Origin: Streptomyces tropicalis
GTDB taxonomy: Bacteria > Actinomycetota > Actinomycetes > Streptomycetales > Streptomycetaceae
NCBI RefSeq assembly: GCF_029269835.1
Contig: NZ_JARJBB010000006.1
Coordinates: 124,001-188,000 of the forward strand
Reading direction: 5' to 3'
DNA: 64,000 nt
Part shown: positions 45,397 to 54,140 of the stretch, in pieces
Layout of the letters: the number at the start of each line of letters is the position of its first letter
Position numbering within the stretch: the stretch's first letter is position 1
The notes under the pieces: generated by a model
The model's database searches: none
What the model was told of the DNA's origin: nothing
Seen by the model: the letters and a program-made list of their open reading frames with translations, nothing else
Position numbers and translations under genes: made by a program

Positions 45397-46347
45397 TCAG
45401 GTCACGTCGTCGTAGCCGTTGTACCTGGCCGGCGGCTGCCCGTCGGCGCCGCCCCGCGTCTGCTCCGGCAGGGCCCGCGCCGCGGGCACACGCTCCACCT
45501 CGCCGAGGGGTTCCGGCGTGAGGTCGAGGGGCGCGGCCTCGTCGTCGTCCAGCTCGGCGTCGGGATTCGCCCGCTCACGGCGCCGGTCGTTCAGGATGGC
45601 GATGCCGACGGCGATGAAGTACAGGACCACGATGGGTGCGGCCAGCGCGATCATGCCGAAGGGGTCCGTGGTGGGGGTCGCCACCGCGCCGAAGACGAAG
45701 ACGCCCATCACGACACCGCGCCACCAGCCGGCCATCCGGTGCCCGGTCACGATGCCCGCGAAGTTGAGCATCACCAGCAGCAGGGGCAGCTCGAAGGCAC
45801 CGCCGAAGATGAGGATCATCCGGACGATGAAGTCCAGCACCTTGTCCATCGGCAGGATGTTCGCCGAGCCGGTGGGCGTGATGCCCAGCAGCACGCGCAT
45901 GCTGATCGGCAGGATCGTGTAGGCCAGCCACGCACCGGCGAGGAACAGGGGCACCGCCGCCGACACGAACCAGTACGTGTACTTCCGCTCGTGCTTGTGC
46001 AGGCCGGGCGCCACAAACGCCCAGAGCTGGTACAGCCACACCGGGCTGGAGATGATCACGCCCGCCATGAAGCACACCTTCACCGTGGTGGTGAAGGGGG
46101 ACAGCAGGTCCGTGTACGCGATGACAGCGCAGCTGCCTCCCGTGGACTCACCCAGACCCTTGGTGCAGCGCGGGACGGGGTGCATGAGGAAGGACATCAG
46201 GTTCTGGCTGTAGAAGGCGACCACCACGGAGACGACCGCGATCGCGAGCATGCCCTTCGCGAGCCGGTTGCGCAGCTCGCGCAGGTGATCCGCGAGAGGC
46301 ATCCGTCCCTCGGGGTCCTTCTCTTTCTTGCGGGCAGACTTCAGCAA
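45397..46347 (-). CDS. tatC: twin-arginine translocase subunit TatC
   Basis: 316 residues with six membrane helices. MPLADHLRELRNRL and the conserved periplasmic loop with FTTTVKVCFMAGVIISSPVWLYQLWAFVAPGLHKHERK are diagnostic. TatC recognises twin-arginine signals and nucleates the pore for folded proteins. A charged tail of about 65 residues follows the last helix. The start is TTG at 46347 (LLKSARKKEKDPEGR), with GAGGACGTGGG upstream. Downstream of tatA with a 45-nt gap. Streptomyces also uses TatB; no tatB is in this window. Confidence 0.97.
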   Translation of the reverse strand: MLKSARKKEKDPEGRMPLADHLRELRNRLAKGMLAIAVVSVVVAFYSQNLMSFLMHPVPRCTKGLGESTGGSCAVIAYTDLLSPFTTTVKVCFMAGVIISSPVWLYQLWAFVAPGLHKHERKYTYWFVSAAVPLFLAGAWLAYTILPISMRVLLGITPTGSANILPMDKVLDFIVRMILIFGGAFELPLLLVMLNFAGIVTGHRMAGWWRGVVMGVFVFGAVATPTTDPFGMIALAAPIVVLYFIAVGIAILNDRRRERANPDAELDDDEAAPLDLTPEPLGEVERVPAARALPEQTRGGADGQPPARYNGYDDVT

Positions 46348-46392
46348 CCCACGTCCTCATCTCGTGCAACTGGCCGAGGATCCGGCCACAGG

Positions 46393-46683
46393 TCAGCGCT
46401 GGGTGGAATCCGTCGGCTCGTTGACCGGGCGTGCACTCGTCACGTCACCGGGGGCGGCCTGGATGGTGCGCTGCGCCGGGGGCTGCTCGTCCCCCTTCGG
46501 CTGCGGCTGGGCGGCCGGCGTGGAACCGTTGCCCTCGTCCTTCATCGCCTTGGCCTCGCTCTTCAGGATGCGAGCGGACTTGCCGAGCGACCGCGCCATG
46601 TCCGGGAGCTTCTTCGCGCCGAACAGCAGGAAGACGACGATGAGGATGAGAATGATCTCGGGAGCTCCGAGCCTTCCGATCAT
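46393..46683 (-). CDS. tatA: twin-arginine translocase subunit TatA
   Basis: 96 residues. N-terminal membrane helix ([22 protein letters not shown]), the hinge [22 protein letters not shown] amphipathic helix, and a polar tail. TatA oligomerises to form the translocation element. ATG at 46683. First gene of tatA-tatC, with about 250 nt of non-coding DNA upstream that should hold the promoter. Confidence 0.97.
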   Translation of the reverse strand: MIGRLGAPEIILILIVVFLLFGAKKLPDMARSLGKSARILKSEAKAMKDEGNGSTPAAQPQPKGDEQPPAQRTIQAAPGDVTSARPVNEPTDSTQR

Positions 46684-46909
46684 GAGTTTTTACCTTCTCA
46701 CCGAGGCGGCTGGGTGGGATGCTGTCCGACCGGTCGGGCTGATGTCCGAGCGACCGTGCTGCCAGCGATCGTAACGCTCCGGGGTGAACGCGAGGCAAGC
46801 CCCGTGCGTCCTCCCGTACGGTCCGAGCCTCGTTCAACGGTCCGCGATCAGCAGCGTACCTGCCGACGGCGACAGCATGGCAGGGCGAACCCCTCCCCCA
46901 CCACTCACC

Positions 46910-46936
46910 CCGCCACGGAACGGGCCGGCGTGGCGG
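46910..46936. terminator. hairpin after the 64-residue membrane protein gene
   Basis: CCGCCACG and CGTGGCGG (8 bp, perfect) with an 11-base loop, abutting the stop codon at 46937. Confidence 0.6.
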
Positions 46937-47131
46937 TCACAGCGACCGGGCGGCCCGGGCGGTGCTCGCGGAGGCCCGCTCCAGGTCCTCGGCGGCCCGG
47001 CTGATGCGGCGCCCCGACTCCGCGACCTGACGGCCGAGGCGCTGCGCCTCGACGAAGACCCGTACGGCGAGCACACCGAGGACGGCGAGACCCAGGAAAC
47101 CGGCGGCTACCGCGAACATCGGCCAGAACAT
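46937..47131 (-). CDS. small single-pass membrane protein
   Basis: 64 residues. A membrane helix occupies about residues 3-27 (PMFAVAAGFLGLAVLGVLAV), followed by an amphipathic cytoplasmic helix (AQRLGRQVAESGRRISRAAEDLERA). Function unknown. Location between tat and pafBC is conserved in Streptomyces from memory. It lies 24 nt after the zinc-ribbon gene, so it probably belongs to the pafB-pafC-zinc ribbon unit. Confidence 0.75.
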   Translation of the reverse strand: MFWPMFAVAAGFLGLAVLGVLAVRVFVEAQRLGRQVAESGRRISRAAEDLERASASTARAARSL

Positions 47132-47155
47132 GCTGCGAGCCTAGTGCCTGGGCCG

Positions 47156-47464
47156 TCAGCGCTCGCCGCGGCCCGGCAGCGCGTGCAGCCGCAGGGTGCT
47201 CACCCCGCCGCCGGTCAGCAGCTCCACGATCCGCTCACCGGCCGGCTTGCGGACCGGGACCCCGCAGCCGGGGCAGGTGAAGGAGTAGAACGTGGTGCGG
47301 CTGCTGGCGCCGATGGCCAGACGCAGCGCAGTCGCGGCGAGCTCGAAGCAGCCCCGGCAGTCCGGGCAGCCGGCTCTGAAGACCACCGGGGACACACTCC
47401 GCATCCCGGCGAACGCCGCCCCCACCGACATGTCCCGGACACCGGACGCCGCCGAGTCGCTCAC
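47156..47464 (-). CDS. zinc-ribbon protein downstream of pafC
   Basis: 102 residues. Two cysteine pairs, CPDCRGC and CPGC, separated by about 30 residues (ATALRLAIGASSRTTFYSF) form a probable zinc ribbon. Function unknown. GTG overlaps the pafC stop (GTGA), indicating translational coupling and a link to the PafBC regulators. It could be a nucleic-acid or protein-binding accessory. Confidence 0.75.
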   Translation of the reverse strand: MSDSAASGVRDMSVGAAFAGMRSVSPVVFRAGCPDCRGCFELAATALRLAIGASSRTTFYSFTCPGCGVPVRKPAGERIVELLTGGGVSTLRLHALPGRGER

Positions 47465-48534
47465 AGCCCCTGCTCCTGCCTGTCGAACCGCCCGTCCGCA
47501 CGGCCGTGGACCGGGCCCCCGCCCCGCGGCGCCGCGCCCGGCGCGCCGGCCTCGGCGCCGTCGTACGCCGCCAGCGCCTCGCACGCCGCCCGCCGGGCAC
47601 TGTCGGCCAGGTCCGACGGCGCGACGATCCGGCCGTCCCCGCCCAGCCGCAGCGCCAGCCGCCGCAGCGACGCCGGGTCCGGGGTGCGCAGGGTGATACG
47701 CAGCCCGCCGTCGGGAAGCTCATCGGCGCTGTCGTGCGGGTAGTACTCGGCGACCCAGCGGCCGCCGGGCCCCACCTCCACGACGACCTCCGGGTCCTCG
47801 GCGCCCGGCTGCACCAGCGCCTGGGACAGGTCGCGCATCTCGACCTCGGGCGGCGCGGCCGGCTCGTCGAGGATCCTGATCTCCGCGACCCGGTCGAGCC
47901 GGAAGGTGCGGCGCGCCTCCGAGCGGCGGCACCAGGCCTCCACATAGGTGTGGCCCACGCTGACCAGCCGGATCGGGTCGATCTCGCGCTCGGTGACCTC
48001 GTCCCGGGCCGGCGAGTAGTAGCGGATCCACAGCCGGCGGCGCTCCGAGATGGCCCGGTCGACGTCGGCGAAGACCCCGCCCTCGGACTCGAAGGTCACC
48101 GAGAGCCGCGCACTGGCACCCGCCGCCTCACCGGCCGCGGTCTCCACCTTCGCCGTCGCCCGCAGCAGCGCCTGCCGGTCGCTCTCCCGCAGACCGGGCA
48201 GCGTCGCCACGGCACGCGCCGCCACCAGCAGGGCGGTCGCCTCGTCCGCGGCCAGCCGCAGCGGCTCCGCCGCGTCCGCACCGAGCGCGGCGGGGTTGTG
48301 CCACCAGATGCGCTCGCCGTCGGTGTCGATGTCGAGGAGGTCGCCGCCGCGGAAGCTGGTGCCGCACATCGGCAGCACGTCCAGATCCGAGACCAGCTCG
48401 TCCTCGGTGATGCCGAACGCGCGCGCGACGTCCTCGATCCGGGCGCCGGGGCGCTCACGGAGATACGTCACCAGCGACAGCATCCGCCGCGTCTGGTCGA
48501 TGGCGTTCGTGGGCCTGACCGGTTTTCCTGCCAC
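47461..48534 (-). CDS. pafC: WYL-domain transcriptional regulator PafC
   Basis: 357 residues. N-terminal winged helix (about 8-60, RRMLSLVTYLRERPGARIEDVARAFGITEDEL), WYL domain around RRLWIRYYSPARDEVTEREIDPIRLV and AWCRRSEARRTFRLDRV, and a C-terminal WCX extension. PafB and PafC form a heterodimer that activates the LexA-independent DNA-damage response in mycobacteria. GTG at 48534 with GGAAGAG upstream. 18 nt after pafB, and overlaps the zinc-ribbon gene. Confidence 0.92.
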   Translation of the reverse strand: MAGKPVRPTNAIDQTRRMLSLVTYLRERPGARIEDVARAFGITEDELVSDLDVLPMCGTSFRGGDLLDIDTDGERIWWHNPAALGADAAEPLRLAADEATALLVAARAVATLPGLRESDRQALLRATAKVETAAGEAAGASARLSVTFESEGGVFADVDRAISERRRLWIRYYSPARDEVTEREIDPIRLVSVGHTYVEAWCRRSEARRTFRLDRVAEIRILDEPAAPPEVEMRDLSQALVQPGAEDPEVVVEVGPGGRWVAEYYPHDSADELPDGGLRITLRTPDPASLRRLALRLGGDGRIVAPSDLADSARRAACEALAAYDGAEAGAPGAAPRGGGPVHGRADGRFDRQEQGL

Positions 48535-48552
48535 GTGCTCTTCCGCTCCCCC

Positions 48553-49527
48553 TCAGCCCTTGGCCACGGCACGCAGCCGGTCCACCACGTCGGCCCGCAG
48601 CTCCGCGGGCTCCAGGACCACCACGTCCGGACCGAACTCCACCAGCCAGGCGTCCAGCCCATGACCGTATGGAATGTCCAACTCGTCCCAGCCGTCACCG
48701 AGTTCCCGCACCGCGGTCGCCTTCGCACGCAGCGGGTACCCGGCGCCCTTGCGCAGCCGGATCCGCGCCGAACGGTCCGCGATCTCCCCGGCCCAGCCCG
48801 CGACCGTCTCACGGACGGTGACGACATCGGGCACCGGCACGGTGAAACCCGAACCCCGGGTCCGCACCCGGCCCGTGATCCGCGACAGCCGGAACACCCG
48901 CTCCGCACCGCGGTCCCGGTCCCAGCCGGCCAGGTACCAGTGGCCCCGCCAGCACTCCAGCGCCCACGGCTCCACATGCCGCGCCGCGGGCTGCGCCGCC
49001 GTCGCCTTGCGGTAGTCGAAGACGACCGGACGCCGGTCCCGGCAGGCCAGCATCAGCGGCTCGAACGCCGCCTCGTGCACCGGAATGCGCGGCTCCAGAG
49101 CACCGTGCGCCTCGTACGGGTCGACGTCCTCCGGCAGCCCCGCCGCCCGCAGCTTCTGCAGCGCCCCACTGGCCGCACCGGCCAGCCGCGCCTGCTGCCA
49201 CACCTTCGCGGCCAGACCGAGCGCCGCGGCCTCCTCGGCGTCGAGGGTGATCGGGGGCAGCCGGTTGCTGTCCCGGCGGGCCAGATAGCCGACCTCGCCG
49301 TCCAGGTTCTCCACCGTCTCGATGACCAGGCCCAGCTCGCGCAGATCGTCCTTGTCCCGCTCGAACATGCGGTTGAACGAGTCGTCGCCCGGTCCGCCAC
49401 GGTCCGGCCCGAAGGTCTCCATGTAGGCCTCGATGCACTCACGCAGCTCGCGCTTGCTGAGCGGCCGCCGCGTCCCGAGCAGACACAGCGCCAGGTTCAT
49501 CAGCCGCTCGGCCTTGGCAATGGCCAT
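48553..49527 (-). CDS. pafB: WYL-domain transcriptional regulator PafB
   Basis: 324 residues, same layout as PafC: winged helix (about 5-80, LMNLALCLLGTRRPLSKRELRECIEAY), WYL domain with RRPVVFDYRKATAAQPAARHVEPWALECWRGHWYLAG and the C-terminal extension. Partner of PafC. ATG at 49527. Unlike in mycobacteria it is separated from pafA by two FKBP genes, so pafA and pafBC need not be co-transcribed here. Confidence 0.92.
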   Translation of the reverse strand: MAIAKAERLMNLALCLLGTRRPLSKRELRECIEAYMETFGPDRGGPGDDSFNRMFERDKDDLRELGLVIETVENLDGEVGYLARRDSNRLPPITLDAEEAAALGLAAKVWQQARLAGAASGALQKLRAAGLPEDVDPYEAHGALEPRIPVHEAAFEPLMLACRDRRPVVFDYRKATAAQPAARHVEPWALECWRGHWYLAGWDRDRGAERVFRLSRITGRVRTRGSGFTVPVPDVVTVRETVAGWAGEIADRSARIRLRKGAGYPLRAKATAVRELGDGWDELDIPYGHGLDAWLVEFGPDVVVLEPAELRADVVDRLRAVAKG

Positions 49528-49603
49528 CGACGCCCTTCGCCTTCCCTATGGTGCTTACGATCGTCGACCGTACCGCCCCGACAGGCACCGGCAAAAGCCG
49601 AGA

Positions 49604-49627
49604 GCCCATGCCCGAACAGGCATGGGC
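49604..49627. terminator. hairpin between the FKBP gene and pafB
   Basis: GCCCATGCC and GGCATGGGC (9 bp, perfect) around CGAACA, about 105 nt beyond the FKBP stop. It likely ends the FKBP transcripts before the pafB promoter. Confidence 0.7.
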
Positions 49628-49731
49628 CCCAGGTGATCGGGTCCGGTCGGAGGCGGTACCAGGTCGTCAGCGTGCCGGACGGCACGCCCCGCCCGCGCAC
49701 CCCGGCCCCCCGGCCGGACCGCGCGCGACGA

Positions 49732-50106
49732 TCAGACCGCGACCAGGTCGCACACGAAGATCAGCGTCTCACCGGGCGCGATACGGCCGCCACCGGCACC
49801 ACGGTCGCCGTAGGCGAGGTGCGCCGGAATGGTCAGCTGACGCCGGCCGCCGACCTTCATGCCCTGCACACCCCGGTCCCAGCCGGCGATGACCTGGCCG
49901 GCACCGAGCTGGAACTGCAGCGGCGTGCCACGGTTCCAGGACGCGTCGAACTCCTCACCGGTCGAGAAGGCCACGCCCACGTAGTGGACCGAGACGGTGT
50001 CGCCCGCCTTGGCCACCGGACCGTCGCCCTCCCAGATGTCCTTGACCTCGAGGTCCGCCGGGGGCTCGCCGCCCGGGAAGTCGATCTCGGGCTTGTCGAT
50101 GCTCAC
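49732..50106 (-). CDS. FKBP-type peptidyl-prolyl isomerase, cytoplasmic
   Basis: 124 residues, a single FKBP domain: GDTVSVHYVGVAFSTGEEFDASWNRGTPLQFQLGAGQVIAGWDRGVQGMKVGGRR. All hydrophobic pocket positions including the Trp are kept. No signal peptide, so it acts in the cytoplasm. GTG at 50106. 95 nt downstream of the lipoprotein isomerase gene, possibly one transcript. Confidence 0.95.
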   Translation of the reverse strand: MSIDKPEIDFPGGEPPADLEVKDIWEGDGPVAKAGDTVSVHYVGVAFSTGEEFDASWNRGTPLQFQLGAGQVIAGWDRGVQGMKVGGRRQLTIPAHLAYGDRGAGGGRIAPGETLIFVCDLVAV

Positions 50107-50201
50107 GTCTTTTGGCTCCTGCTCATCTACAACGGGGCAACCCGCACAGTCTTACACCCCCGGACCCGTCCCACCGCGCCGGGACACCGGACGACGGCGC
50201 G

Positions 50202-51203
50202 TCACATCTTCGCGAGGATGTCCACCGAGAACACCAGCGTGGAGTCCTTGCCGATACCGCTTCCCTGCGGCGGCTTGTCGCCGTACCCCAGCGCCGGCGG
50301 AATCACGATCAGCACCCGGCTGCCGACCTTCTTCCCCGTCAGCCCCTGGGCCCAGCCCTTGACGACCTGCTGCAGCGAGAACGACGTCAGCGCATCCCTG
50401 CGGTACGTCGAGTCGAACTCCTTGCCCGTGTCCCACAGCACGCCCTTGTACTGCACCAGCACCGTGTTGTCCGCGGCGACCACCGGCCCGTCGCCCTCGA
50501 TGACGTACTCCGCCACCAGCTTCTTCGGCGCCGCGGACTTCGGGACGTCGATCGACGGGGCCGCGCCGTCGGTGTTGGTGCCCACCTTCGGCAGCGCCGT
50601 GCCCGCCTGCGGGGCGACCTTGCCCTTCGCGGAGCTCTTCGCGTTGAACGTGTCGATCACGTCGACCACGAACACCAGCGTGTCGGTGCCCTTGATACCC
50701 GCCTGCGGATTGCCCTGCGCGCCGTAGCCCCAGGTGGGCGGCACCGAGAACTCGACCCGGCTGCCCGTCTTCTTTCCCGGCAGCGCATACCGCCAGCCGT
50801 CGATGATCGTGCCCGGCGCCAGCTGGATCAGCAGCGGCGCCTTCCGATCGTAGGAGTTGTCGAAGACCTTGCCCGTCGCCCACACCTGACCCAGGTAGTT
50901 CACCTGGACGTAGTCGTTCTCCGCGACGGGACGGCCACTGCCCGCGACGACCGTCTTGACCGCCAGATCCTTCGACGGATCACCGCTGCCCTTCGCGACC
51001 GTCGGCTTCTCCCCGAACCGCGTACCGGCCGTGATCGCCGGCAGCGGCCCCGAGACGATCTTCGGCGACGGAGCGGCGGAGGAGGCCGGCGCGGACGGAG
51101 ACGCGCTGACGCCGGCCTTCCCGGAACCCGCCTTGTCGTTGCCGCAGGCGGCCAGAGTGACCAGTCCCGCGGGGACGGTGAGGAGCAGTGAACGTCGGCG
51201 CAC
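50202..51203 (-). CDS. lipoprotein with two FKBP domains
   Basis: 333 residues. A lipoprotein signal with lipobox LAAC (Cys20) is followed by a Ser/Pro/Ala-rich linker and two FKBP domains (about 75-200 and 215-333). The first has FDNSYDRKAPLLIQLAPGTIIDGW and the second FDSTYRRDALTSFSLQQVVKGW. The second has more divergent pocket residues. It should fold proteins outside the membrane. GTG at 51203 with GAGG upstream. Confidence 0.92.
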   Translation of the reverse strand: MRRRSLLLTVPAGLVTLAACGNDKAGSGKAGVSASPSAPASSAAPSPKIVSGPLPAITAGTRFGEKPTVAKGSGDPSKDLAVKTVVAGSGRPVAENDYVQVNYLGQVWATGKVFDNSYDRKAPLLIQLAPGTIIDGWRYALPGKKTGSRVEFSVPPTWGYGAQGNPQAGIKGTDTLVFVVDVIDTFNAKSSAKGKVAPQAGTALPKVGTNTDGAAPSIDVPKSAAPKKLVAEYVIEGDGPVVAADNTVLVQYKGVLWDTGKEFDSTYRRDALTSFSLQQVVKGWAQGLTGKKVGSRVLIVIPPALGYGDKPPQGSGIGKDSTLVFSVDILAKM

Positions 51204-51262
51204 GGTGGGGGCCTCGAAATCCGTCGATCTTGTAGGGCGTGCGCGCAACTCTACGACGTGAG

Positions 51263-51291
51263 AAGGGCGCCGTACGCGAAACGTACGGCGC
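51263..51291. terminator. 12-bp perfect hairpin after pafA
   Basis: GGGCGCCGTACG and CGTACGGCGCCC pair fully around CGAAA, about 100 nt beyond the pafA stop and 60 nt upstream of the FKBP lipoprotein start. Confidence 0.8.
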
Positions 51292-51388
51292 CCGTGTGGC
51301 GTTCCGCGACACCCCCCGCACGAGTGAACCCCCGTGCGGACGACGGAACGGGGACGGGGCGGCGGACCACCGCCCCCGCCCTCGCCCC

Positions 51389-52750
51389 CTACATGCCGGC
51401 GATCAGCTTCTCCACCCGGTCGTCCACCGAGCGGAACGGATCCTTGCACAGCACCGTCCGCTGCGCCTGGTCGTTCAGCTTCAGATGGACCCAGTCGACG
51501 GTGAAGTCCCGCCGCTGCTCCTGCGCCCGCCGGATGAAGTCGCCCCGCAACCGCGCCCGAGTCGTCTGCGGCGGCACCGACTTGCCCTCGAAGATCTTCA
51601 AGTCATTGCAGATCCGCGCGGCCTGGCCCTTCTTCTCCAGCAGGTAGTACAGCCCACGACGCCGGTGGATGTCGTGGTAGGCGAGGTCTATCTGAGCGAC
51701 CCGCGGATGCGACATCGTCATGTTGTGCTTCGCCCGGTACCGCTCGATGAGCTGGTACTTCATCACCCAGTCGATCTCGGTCCCGATACGGTCGAGGTCC
51801 TCGCTCTCGATCGCGTCCAGCGTGCGGCCCCACAGCTCCAGAACCTGCGCCACCGTGCCCGTCCGGATGCCCCGGCGATCGCAGAAGTCCACCGCCTTCT
51901 CGTAGTACTCCCGCTGCACCTCCAGCGCCGAGGCCTCCCGGCCGCTGGCCAGACGCACCTTCCGGCGGCCCGTGATGTCGTGACTCACCTCGCGGATCGC
52001 CCGGATCGGGTTCTCCAGCGTCAGGTCCCGCATCACCGTGCCCGCCTCGATCATGCGCAGCACCAGATCCGTGGCACCGACCTTCAGCAGCATCGTCGTC
52101 TCGGACATGTTCGAGTCGCCGACGATCACATGCAGCCGACGATAGCGCTCCGCGTCCGCATGCGGCTCGTCCCGCGTGTTGATGATCGGCCGCGAACGGG
52201 TCGTCGCCGACGACACACCCTCCCAGATGTGCTCCGCCCGCTGGCTCACGCAGTACACCGCACCGCGCGGCGTCTGCAGCACCTTCCCCGCCCCGCACAG
52301 CAGCTGCCGGGTCACCAGGAAGGGAATCAGGATGTCCGCGAGCCGGGAGAACTCCCCGTGCCGCGCCACCAGATAGTTCTCGTGACAACCGTACGAGTTG
52401 CCCGCGGAATCGGTGTTGTTCTTGAAAAGGTAGACATCGCCCGCGATTCCCTCCTCGTGCAGGCGTCGCTCCGCGTCCACCAGCAGTCCCTCGAGAATGC
52501 GCTCGCCGGCCTTGTCGTGGGTGACCAGTTCGGTCACGTTGTCACATTCGGGTGTCGCGTATTCCGGATGTGACCCCACGTCGAGATAGAGCCGGGCGCC
52601 GTTGCGCAGAAACACATTGCTGCTGCGGCCCCATGACACGACACGGCGGAAGAGGTACCGCGCCACCTCGTCAGGCGACAGGCGGCGCTGTCCCCTGAAC
52701 GTGCACGTGACGCCGTACTCGTTCTCCAGCCCGAAAATGCGGCGGTCCAT
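51389..52750 (-). CDS. pafA: Pup-protein ligase PafA
   Basis: 453 residues. Glutamine synthetase-like fold with Glu9 (FGLENEYG) and Asp57 ([16 protein letters not shown]), the known active-site residues of PafA. Further conserved stretches are [21 protein letters not shown] and [21 protein letters not shown]. It uses ATP to join the Pup C-terminal glutamate to substrate lysines. ATG at 52750 lies only 9 nt after an MFS transporter stop, so the two are probably co-transcribed. Confidence 0.98.
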   Translation of the reverse strand: MDRRIFGLENEYGVTCTFRGQRRLSPDEVARYLFRRVVSWGRSSNVFLRNGARLYLDVGSHPEYATPECDNVTELVTHDKAGERILEGLLVDAERRLHEEGIAGDVYLFKNNTDSAGNSYGCHENYLVARHGEFSRLADILIPFLVTRQLLCGAGKVLQTPRGAVYCVSQRAEHIWEGVSSATTRSRPIINTRDEPHADAERYRRLHVIVGDSNMSETTMLLKVGATDLVLRMIEAGTVMRDLTLENPIRAIREVSHDITGRRKVRLASGREASALEVQREYYEKAVDFCDRRGIRTGTVAQVLELWGRTLDAIESEDLDRIGTEIDWVMKYQLIERYRAKHNMTMSHPRVAQIDLAYHDIHRRRGLYYLLEKKGQAARICNDLKIFEGKSVPPQTTRARLRGDFIRRAQEQRRDFTVDWVHLKLNDQAQRTVLCKDPFRSVDDRVEKLIAGM

Positions 52751-52759
52751 GACTGAACA

Positions 52760-54019
52760 TTACGCCCGATCCCCCGAGCTGAAACGGGGTTCGACGGCAC
52801 GATTTGGATCATTTTCCGATGAAGCCGCAACGACCGCCCGCGCAGAAGGAGCCGCAAGGACCCGACCCGTCGCCACAAGAACCAGCAACGACACCGCCCC
52901 CGCCGCCCCCGGCACCGCGAAACCCCACAGCGCACCACCCTCCTGCACCACCGGACCCGCCGCCCCCGTCCCCACCGACGCACCCACCGTGAACGTCGTC
53001 ACCAGCCACGAGAACGCCTCCGTCACCGTCCCCCGCGGCGCATGCCGGTCCACGATGATGAACGCACACGCGATGCACGGCGCCAGGAACACCCCCGACA
53101 CCACCGACAGCAGCACCATCGCCACCACCCCCGGCATCAGCATCAGCGGCAGATAACACACCGCCAGCAGAGCGACCAGCACCCGCAGTCGCCGCTCCGG
53201 CGCACCCCGCCACCGCCGCGCCCCGTACACCGCACCGCCCACCAGCGCCCCGAGCCCCAGCCCGCCCATCAGCCAGCCGTACACCGCATCACCCCCATGG
53301 CCGTCCGCATACGACACCGCGGCCACCGTGATGGACCCCAGCGCCACCCCCACGAACAGGAACGCACCCAGCAGGGCCAGCAGCCCCGGCGAACGCAGCG
53401 CCCCCAGCCAGTGCGCCGCACGCGGCTCCGAACGCCACGCCCGCGAAGGCGCCGACACCACCACCGACAGCGCCCCGAGCACCCCCACCGCCTGCAGCAC
53501 CACGAGCGCCGCCCGTGCCGACCACAGCCACGCGCACGCCGTCACCAGCAACGGGCCCACGGTGAACATGACTTCCTGGGCCACCGCGTCCATCGCATAC
53601 GCCGTGTGCACCCGCTCCCCCCGGCCCAGCACACTCGGCCACAGCGCCCGCAGACCGCCCTCCAGCGGCGGAGTGAACACACCCGACACCGCCACCGCCG
53701 ACCACGCCACCACCGGCGACCCGGTCCCCGTCAGCGCGAACACCGCCATCGCCAGACCCGACACGACCGCCGCCGGCAACTGCACCCGCGGCTGCCCGTA
53801 CAGGTCCACCAGACGGCCCAGCACCGGCTGCCCCGCCGCGTTCGCCACGCCGTACACCGCCGCCAGCGCACCCGCCAGGCTGTACGTGCCCCCCTCCGCG
53901 CGCACGAACAGCACCACCGCGATGGCCGCCGTCGCGTTGGGCAGCCGCCCCACCAGCGTGCCCGCCAGCAGCCGGGCGGCATGCCGCGCCCTGAGGACCT
54001 CCAGATACCCCGCGGCCAT
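52760..54019 (-). CDS. MFS transporter
   Basis: 419 residues, about 12 membrane helices. Motif-A-like loop GRLVDLYGQPRVQ between helices 2 and 3. A typical major facilitator exporter, substrate unknown. Codons end overwhelmingly in G, giving the plus strand a strong C excess. ATG at 54019 has GGAGGG upstream. The next gene is pafA, 9 nt away. A LacI-type regulator is divergent, making it the likely controller. Confidence 0.9.
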   Translation of the reverse strand: MAAGYLEVLRARHAARLLAGTLVGRLPNATAAIAVVLFVRAEGGTYSLAGALAAVYGVANAAGQPVLGRLVDLYGQPRVQLPAAVVSGLAMAVFALTGTGSPVVAWSAVAVSGVFTPPLEGGLRALWPSVLGRGERVHTAYAMDAVAQEVMFTVGPLLVTACAWLWSARAALVVLQAVGVLGALSVVVSAPSRAWRSEPRAAHWLGALRSPGLLALLGAFLFVGVALGSITVAAVSYADGHGGDAVYGWLMGGLGLGALVGGAVYGARRWRGAPERRLRVLVALLAVCYLPLMLMPGVVAMVLLSVVSGVFLAPCIACAFIIVDRHAPRGTVTEAFSWLVTTFTVGASVGTGAAGPVVQEGGALWGFAVPGAAGAVSLLVLVATGRVLAAPSARAVVAASSENDPNRAVEPRFSSGDRA

Positions 54020-54066
54020 CGCCCCGCCCTCCAGCAGCTCGCCCGAGGCCCTTCCACAGCCTCAAG

Positions 54067-54095
54067 TGTTACGTATAACGTCCGTTGTCATACGT
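54067..54095. promoter_or_regulatory. LacI operator candidate in the divergent region
   Basis: Two elements overlap: GTTACGTATAAC (arms GTTA/TAAC) and ACGTAT-N13-ATACGT. The AT-rich symmetric block lies between the divergent MFS and LacI genes, about 45-75 nt from each start. Confidence 0.6.
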
Positions 54096-54140
54096 ACCAT
54101 GAGCGCTGTCCGCCCGTCCACACGAAGGAGCACGCCCCCG

